Source: Anticarsia gemmatalis (lineage: Eukaryota; Arthropoda; Insecta; Lepidoptera; Erebidae). From it: 64,000 bases of DNA. The stretch covers positions 14,074,001-14,138,000 of the forward strand of contig NC_134745.1 of assembly GCF_050436995.1 (NCBI RefSeq), written 5' to 3'. The notes beneath the pieces are model-generated. The model had not been told where the DNA came from. It made no database searches and saw only the letters and a list, made by a program, of their open reading frames with translations. Below, one piece after another: positions 59,501 to 64,000 of this stretch (positions are counted from its first letter, which is position 1; the number at the start of each line of letters is the position of its first letter). The position numbers and the translations under genes were made by a program.

Positions 59501-62500
59501 AGGTCTTGGAGCGTCTGCGGCAGGTCCCAGTGGTACATCGTCACCATCGGTATGATCCTGTTAGCTCGAAGCTCTTCTATCAGCTCCGTGTAGTACCTGA
59601 TGCCGTCTTCGTTGATTTCACTGAAATGTTTGATGTTTTTGTTTTGTAGGAGGGTGGTTGCGTGTGATTTTTATGTACTTAGATTTTTTTTCTGCGATAT
59701 TTTGCTATTTGACTCCTTAAACATTATTTTTAAAGATAGATTCTTTGATGCATAGATATTTGATTAGGTTCTCACACATTTGATTATTAATACTGCATCT
59801 CTAGGTGTGTGTGACCGATTTCGGTTACGGCGGCCAGTATCATTGAAACCAGCCAACCGGGCTGGACTTTGTTTTTAGTTGGCCAAGTGTGTGCCTAATG
59901 CATAAGTACACTCTCCTACAGGAGTAGAGTATAGGAATACTCTCATAGTTTGGTGATAAGGCTAAACCGAACCAGAAAGAGGTCAGTCGCAGGACCGACG
60001 GTTTTACGTGCTCTCCGAGACACGGAGGTCTACGACCTCAACCTCCGAGCAATCTCTGAGGTCTTTTTAACAGAAAATACTTTTTGGCCCAACCTGGGAT
60101 TCGAACCGGAAACATCTTATACGACAGTCACATACACTACCGACTGCGCCAAAGTATGATATATGTTTGAAGAGGAAGTGGAAGGAAGAGGGGCTTGAAA
60201 TGTTTTGGAGATAGGGCGGTCCCTAGGATCATTTGTAATGTTCTTAAGTAACTTACTTGCTCAACCCAGTAGGCAGTATCCTAGGCCAGGACATAGAGAA
60301 GCGATAGAAGCCCACTCCAAGCTGCTTCATCAGAGCTACATCGTCTTTGTACTTGTAGTAGGAACCATCTGCGACATCACCGTTCTTGTGGTCGAACACG
60401 CGGTCTGGGTGCTCGTGCGTGTAGCGGTCCCAGATGCTTTCACCTTTACCTTTAAAAAAAGTTTATTTATATTTAATGTTCTTAATCTAAATCATAAACT
60501 TTATTTGAACTGAGGAGCTCGTGGCTTAGTTAACAACAGCCACGCGGATCGATCTCTGAGGTTAAGCAACGCTTGCCGAGGTTGATTTGTGGATGGGTGA
60601 CCATCTTATACATATCGAGTTCCTCCGTGTTTCGGAAGGCACGTTAAATTGTGGGTCCTGGCTGTCATTTTCGAAGATCTTTGACAGTCGTTAACAGTAG
60701 TCAGAAGCTTGAAAGTCTGACAACCAGTCTTACCGAAGGGACCGTATTATCCCAGGTAACTGGGTTGTGGAGGTCAGATAGGCAGTCGCTGCATGTAAAA
60801 CACTGGTATTCAGCTGCATCCGGTGAGACTGGAAGCCGACTCCAACATAGCTTGGAAAAAAGGCTAAGCTGATATATATATAAACTTTATTTGAACTATA
60901 TCATACTTGTTAAGTAGTATATGATTGCCTATGTGGCGCGGTTGGTAGTGTATATATGCGACTGCCGCGTAAGAGGTTTCGGGATCAAATCCTGGGTCGG
61001 GTCAGAAAAATCTTAATCTTAATCTAATCTTTTCTGAGATCTTTTGTCAAGAATTTCTGTTTGAAGAGAAAGGTTTATGTGTGAACGTTTTAAAGGATTT
61101 TTTGTAAAATAATTGTTTAAACCGGCCGAAACTGAGGCGGGCAGCTAGTTTATAATAATTATCGAATGCTTTGTTTTCGTGTTATCACAAACTCAGATCC
61201 TGTCGAAGTCAAAGTCACGGTCAATATCACAGGAAGCGGTGACTCATATTATTCTACATTAAATACATTTATTATACTGATGTCCAGCAGAAAAAGACTA
61301 AATTTTTTATGCTTTTGAATACTTCCTAATTACGATAGTAATAGGCATAGTTACAGTGAAATTGAAAAATTTGCATTTAGTTTGCTTGATTTACTTGACT
61401 CCAGTGGGGACCGGTTTCATACTATGCCTTCAAAAGTAAATTGAAAAGGAATCTCATATACCTACTTACCACATATATAATCATGCTTTTTGTGGATTTA
61501 AGCTAACAAGAACAAACTTGAAAAAGTATAAAAACATAATTTGTAAAATATTTAAAAATGAAATCGTCGTCAAAATTACAGCGTTGGGCGTAGTGTTTCA
61601 ATGAAATACCGCTACTGAAAAGTACTGAAAATCATATTGTGTAGTCACCTGATACATTCCAAGCTCCTTCAATCTGGTAGGAGGCGGTGGCGACTCCGAA
61701 CATAAACTCTTCCGGGAAACATATCTTCGCGTCGATTATATTACTTTCCACTCTGAAATAAACATTTTAACAAATCAATAATAATTATAAAACTAAGTTA
61801 TGAAGCAATTAAAAAAACCAACAGGTATACTAGAATAAGTTCTTTTTTAAGGAATGGTGTCAAAGTAAAAATCGAGTGAAAATATACACTACTACAAAAT
61901 TTTATTGATGCCAAAGTTTTGATGCATGTTTAGTACTCAATAAAGTCAAAATTACTGTACCGATTTTAATAAAATTTTATTGACTTATACTTTACAAACT
62001 GGACTAATACATAGGCCTATAATAATTATTGTGGGAAATCTTTTCGTACAACCAAAGTCACGGGCAGGGGCTGTGAAGGATAATTACTTAAACAACAACA
62101 AATATCGATCGGTTTTCGAAGACTATGTTATCTTTAAACAGTAGCTTTGGGTCAAGATCTATAAACAGAGGTCTGTATTGTTCATTAAGTTCATATTATA
62201 AATAGAAAACACAATAAATTTGAACGTGTTTATTGCTAACACACACACACGTAACAAGTAAATGTGCAAAATACATATATTTGCTTGTATAGGTACCCAA
62301 ATACGGCACAATATGAAAATTAGGAGTCATTTCCCTAATACTGAATGTAGAACATACAGAAACTAAGGTACAAAAATACACCTTAATTAAACATCAATTC
62401 AATTAAATGGTAAATTCTAAGATTTCAAATTAACGAATTGGAATAAAATCGTACTAAGTATTATAAATGCGAAAATTTCGGAGAGTGAATGAATGCATGC

Positions 62501-62779
62501 TTGGTACTTTTTCACGAAAAAAAAACTGGATGTATTTTGATGAAATTCGGTACCCTAATAGTTAAAACCTGGATTGATACTTAAGATACATTTACCGCGC
62601 AAAATCTTTTCACTCGGTTTAATTCGCGGGGAAAAGCAAGTTAAATACAATTAGGAAAAACAATCTCTCCAAACATTTGTAATTAAATCAACTTTCTAAA
62701 ATTCATATAACACAAAATTCCCTTAAATAAAAGTACATACATACCCATATATGAGCGCCGAAAACAATAGCAACAACAT
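56398..62779 (-). CDS. Secreted glycoside hydrolase family 1 beta-glucosidase / myrosinase-like, 9 exons
   Basis: GH1 retaining glycosidase, by family an extracellular or gut-lumen enzyme cleaving beta-glucosides; the substrate cannot be read from sequence. Exons in transcript order: 62779-62745, 61752-61649, 60449-60257, 59620-59449, 58933-58726, 58372-58278, 57785-57483, 57183-56942 and 56542-56398. All have GT/AG borders and matching phases, giving 498 aa. A short hydrophobic N-terminus (MLLLLFSALIYG) is the signal peptide. Hallmarks seen: SYQIEGAW (Q38), YHWD (H141), acid/base E186 in TFNEP, N in GVNHYTT, nucleophile E396 in VTENG, and YWSLLDNFEW (E445, W446). Length is normal for insect GH1. 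All residues usually needed for catalysis are present, so this looks active. Every intron contains repeat debris. It is convergent with the ZnT gene. Confidence 0.95.
56604..56790 (+). mobile_element. tRNA-derived SINE, second family, in GH1 intron 8
   Basis: Head ggcgcggtggttaaggtcac and ctactattgcgtcggtagtt, body caatccacaattgtttcggg and cccgcgacacaagagcaat. Confidence 0.7.
56942..57183 (-). CDS. GH1 exon 8 (nucleophile Glu)
   Basis: Acceptor TTTCAG, donor GTAAGT. Encodes LVTENG with nucleophile E396 and AYTYWSLLDNFEWMRGF. Confidence 0.97.
57215..57372 (+). repeat. Decayed repeat in GH1 intron 7
   Basis: ctgactaatgtacaaagcac, gaaatttagtatgaagattt and gcgagcaaagcagcgggtgg resemble the 'cgggcgaagccgcgggcggaag' repeats of moths. 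Weak. Confidence 0.35.
57483..57785 (-). CDS. GH1 exon 7
   Basis: Acceptor TTCTAG, donor GTAAGT. Encodes FGWFANPIF, GDYPAVMR and DFMGVNHYTTYLV, all typical GH1 segments. Confidence 0.97.
57913..58133. mobile_element. TIR MITE in GH1 intron 6
   Basis: agtgggcttactctcgatag and the inverted ctttactt...gagtaagccgact ends, with arms of about 45 bp rich in ttaaatcgaatt-type sequence. 221 bp. Related to the copies in introns 4 and 5. Confidence 0.6.
58278..58372 (-). CDS. GH1 exon 6
   Basis: Acceptor TTTTAG, donor GTGAGT. Encodes GMGITLDIAWMEGITSSTED and AAETARQFM. Confidence 0.95.
58440..58530. mobile_element. Fragment of the same MITE family in GH1 intron 5
   Basis: gcgcatgattgaacgctggt followed by ttaaagtggaactaa matches the interior of the intron 4 copy. 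Confidence 0.5.
58539..58571. repeat. Perfect 33-bp palindrome in GH1 intron 5
   Basis: 16-bp arms around a single T: atattttcattttcga and its exact reverse complement. Confidence 0.75.
58586..58657 (-). mobile_element. SINE head fragment in GH1 intron 5
   Basis: Forward ggtagcggcgtggtgagcac and cttaaccactgcgccacgg are the reverse of the tRNA-like head of the second SINE family. No body. Confidence 0.55.
58726..58933 (-). CDS. GH1 exon 5 (acid/base Glu)
   Basis: Acceptor TTTCAG, donor GTATGA. Encodes WITFNEP with catalytic acid/base E186 and the following GHNVLRAHG helix. Confidence 0.97.
58969..59220. mobile_element. TIR MITE in GH1 intron 4
   Basis: Ends ctgtgg / ccacag. Arms of about 90 bp match in inverted orientation (aacttttaaattccaaact versus agtttgggatttaaaagt). 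Contains gcgcatgattgaatgctggt, shared with intron 5. Confidence 0.6.
59449..59620 (-). CDS. GH1 exon 4
   Basis: Acceptor TTTCAG, donor GTAAGA. Encodes NEDGIRYYTELI...MVTMYHWDLPQTLQDLGGW with the conserved YHWD. Confidence 0.96.
59806..60160 (-). mobile_element. tRNA-headed SINE carrying the shared core module
   Basis: On the minus strand it begins with a tRNA-like head (A-box ggcgcagtcggtagtg, B-box ggttcgaatcc) and continues through gacctccgtgtctcggagag, the same type of module as in the 5S-SINE. Lies in GH1 intron 3. Confidence 0.6.
60257..60449 (-). CDS. GH1 exon 3
   Basis: Acceptor AAAG, donor GTAAGT. Encodes GKGESIWDRYTHEHPDRV through GFYRFSMSWPRILPTG, conserved GH1 core strands. Confidence 0.96.
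60512..60879 (+). mobile_element. 5S-rRNA-derived SINE (SINE3 type) with exact 18-bp TSD
   Basis: The head contains 5S-gene-like internal promoter sequence (gatctctgaggttaagcaac and ggatgggtgacc). The body holds the module cctccgtgtttcggaaggca, and the tail is (AT)n. Exact direct repeats ATAAACTTTATTTGAACT flank it (60494-60511 and 60880-60897). The element is full length and sits in GH1 intron 2 on the strand opposite to the gene. Confidence 0.8.
60925..61050 (+). mobile_element. tRNA-derived SINE head fragment
   Basis: ggcgcggttggtagtgtata and gggatcaaatcctgggtcgg resemble A and B boxes. Same head type as the element at 59806-60160, in inverted orientation relative to it. In GH1 intron 2. 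Confidence 0.5.
61649..61752 (-). CDS. GH1 exon 2
   Basis: Acceptor TTTCAG, donor GTGACT. Encodes 'FPEEFMFGVATASYQIEGAW', the N-terminal GH1 signature with glycone-binding Gln38. Confidence 0.96.
61910..62060 (-). repeat. RTE-like fragment in GH1 intron 1
   Basis: aattttattgacttatactt and aactggactaatacatagg resemble the 39505 fragment. Decayed. Confidence 0.4.
62455..62645 (-). repeat. RTE-like fragment in GH1 intron 1
   Basis: attataaatgcgaaaatttc, gatgaaattcggtaccctaa and aacctggattgatacttaag. Same family as 39505. Confidence 0.45.
62745..62779 (-). CDS. GH1 exon 1 (signal peptide)
   Basis: Start ATG at 62779, 35 nt, donor GTATGT. Encodes MLLLLFSALIY, the hydrophobic core of a secretion signal. 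Confidence 0.85.
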
Positions 62780-62868
62780 ATTTATCTGGCGCGCGACTGT
62801 ACCGCGCTATCGTGTACGGAGGACTATCGCCTGAACTGCAACGGTCCACTACAGATAGCCCGTTGCCA

Positions 62869-62875
62869 TTTTATA
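62869..62875 (-). promoter_or_regulatory. TATA box of the GH1 gene
   Basis: TATAAAA on the minus strand, 90 bp before the ATG. A GCAGTT initiator-like site sits about 38 bp downstream, slightly far for an ideal pair. The position is otherwise right for a core promoter with a short 5' UTR. Confidence 0.5.
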
Positions 62876-63033
62876 AACAGAGTAGATACAGACTGGTGTT
62901 TACTGTATTGTAGAAATATGACTGAAAAAACACAAATTTACACAAATACACACATCTGTACCAATATTATAAAATTGTAGAGTCTGTTTGTTTGGTTGAA
63001 TGGTGCGAATTGAAGAACAAATTTTATAGTCTA

Positions 63034-63288
63034 CTAGCTGACCCGCGCAACTTCGCTTGCGTCACATAAGAGAGAATGGGTCAAAATTTTCCCCGTTTTT
63101 GAACATTTTTTATTGCTACTCTGCTCTTATTGGTCGTAGCGTGATGATATATAGCCTATAGCCTTTCTCAATAAATGGGCTATCTAACACTGAAATAATT
63201 TTTCAAATCGGACCAGTATTTCTTGAGATCAGCCTGTTCAAACAAACAAACAAACAAACTCTTCAGCTTTATAATATTAGTATAGATT
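63034..63288 (+). mobile_element. RTE-like retroelement 3' end / SINE
   Basis: Starts ctagctgacccgcgcaactt, contains (CAAA)n and ends aatattagtatagatt. Lies upstream of the GH1 promoter. Confidence 0.7.
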
Positions 63289-63327
63289 TATTGAGGCAGG
63301 CAGGTTATATAACATCAAGCTACGTCC

Positions 63328-63393
63328 AAAAACGGGGAAAATTATGACCCATTCTCTGTTGTGTGACGCAAGCGAATTTGCGGGGTCAGCTAG
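63328..63393 (-). mobile_element. Truncated inverted copy of the RTE-like element
   Basis: aaacggggaaaattatgac to ggggtcagctag is the reverse of the first 66 bp or so of the element at 63034, placed 40 bp away in opposite orientation. Confidence 0.65.
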
Positions 63394-63565
63394 TACATAA
63401 TATCACGTCTGTTATCCTCAAAGGTATAGGAAGAGATGAATAGTACACCAACGTTTCGCCTGTTGCCATTTACCGGGCATGTTATCGAACTCCGGGAAGC
63501 TATTGAGAGGAACACTCATTCTTAACTCACTTTCCTTCCTCTTTAAAACACTTTCGTAATTATCT

Positions 63566-63661
63566 CTGCATCACCCTAAGGTAGACTGGCAGAAAATGCC
63601 CCTGGCATTAGGTCTGCCTTTATACAAATATGTATATTAAGATTAAATAAATAAATAAATT
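63566..63661 (+). repeat. Retroelement 3' end (copy 2)
   Basis: aaggtagactggcagaaaat, gcccctggcattaggtctgc and a (AAAT)n tail. Confidence 0.5.
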
Positions 63662-63814
63662 CGGAAACAACTTTGCCGGACTCAGGAATTGAACTCGGTA
63701 TGTCACGATCAGCAGTTTGTAGCCTTTGATAGAAAAAGGGCATGGAAAGCAAACGATTGGGGCAGTTGGACGGAAATGGGAAAAGGTACAGGCCAAAAAA
63801 AAGTAGTTGAAAAT

Positions 63815-64000
63815 ATGAATGAATGAATGAATGAATGAATGAATGAATGAATGAATGAAATACTCTTTATTGTACTTGTATAAATAAAATAAAAAAAAAG
63901 AAGATACAAGAAAAAGAATAGACATGGATAAAAATAAAAACAAAATAAAATTAAGATGGTAGTACAATTGGCGGCCTTATCGCACAGTGGCAATCTCTTC
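63815..64000 (-). mobile_element. 3' end of the same non-LTR retrotransposon with (ATTC)n tail
   Basis: On the minus strand the window edge reads gaagagattgccactgtgcg then ataaggccgccaattgtact, and ends in a roughly 45-bp ATTC microsatellite (63815-63859). It runs off the window. Confidence 0.6.

Noticed and set aside
60512..60620. Genuine 5S rRNA gene
   Set aside because: Only the internal-promoter part resembles 5S; the unit is fused to a SINE body with a tail and target duplication.
1..64000. CRISPR array, phage-like or bacterial operon structure
   Set aside because: No regularly spaced repeats and no prokaryotic gene layout; genes are split by GT-AG introns.

Overview
This window reads as AT-rich nuclear DNA from a lepidopteran insect, most likely a moth. 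The evidence is intron-rich, insect-type protein families, GT-AG introns, TCAGT-like initiators, and a dense population of repeats of the kind found in moth genomes: tRNA- and 5S-headed SINEs, RTE-like 3' ends beginning with a 'gacccgcgcgacttcg' type motif, short MITEs, and non-LTR fragments with microsatellite tails. The species call is inference; no species-diagnostic sequence was identified.

Three protein-coding genes can be supported. (1) At 5338-7005 (+) is an intronless 555-aa gene for a diverged monoamine-oxidase-like flavoprotein with a C-terminal membrane anchor. Its FAD-binding motifs are damaged, so it may be a pseudoenzyme. (2) From 26331 to 53099 (+) is a ten-exon SLC30/ZnT zinc transporter of the ZnT2/3/4/8 clade (ZnT35C-like). 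I rebuilt it exon by exon with consistent phases to 490 aa. Its first intron is 20.9 kb and holds an in-phase alternative first exon at 38920-38945, which would give a shorter 410-aa form. (3) From 62779 down to 56398 (-) is a nine-exon secreted glycoside hydrolase family 1 gene (beta-glucosidase/myrosinase-like), 498 aa, with both catalytic glutamates. ZnT and GH1 are convergent, with about 3.3 kb between stop codons. Nothing suggests the three genes work together; they are ordinary eukaryotic neighbours.

The rest, roughly nine tenths of the window, is intergenic or intronic and rich in transposon debris. Notable elements are a 1.25-kb near-complete palindrome (20321-21575), a perfect 71-bp palindrome (30382-30452), two non-autonomous hAT-type MITEs with exact 8-bp target duplications (2357-2511 and 29042-29297), a piggyBac-like MITE at a TTAA (1091-1229), and a full-length 5S-rRNA-derived SINE with an exact 18-bp target duplication inside the GH1 gene (60512-60879). 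There are also a decayed reverse transcriptase (16317-18152), a GIY-YIG relic of a Penelope-like element (43898-44035), and several tRNA-derived SINEs. Every GH1 intron carries at least one repeat fragment. I saw no CRISPR array, no rRNA gene and no convincing functional tRNA gene. The most rewarding leads are the ZnT alternative first exons, the degenerate MAO-like protein, the long palindrome, and the mosaic SINEs that share one central module under different heads.
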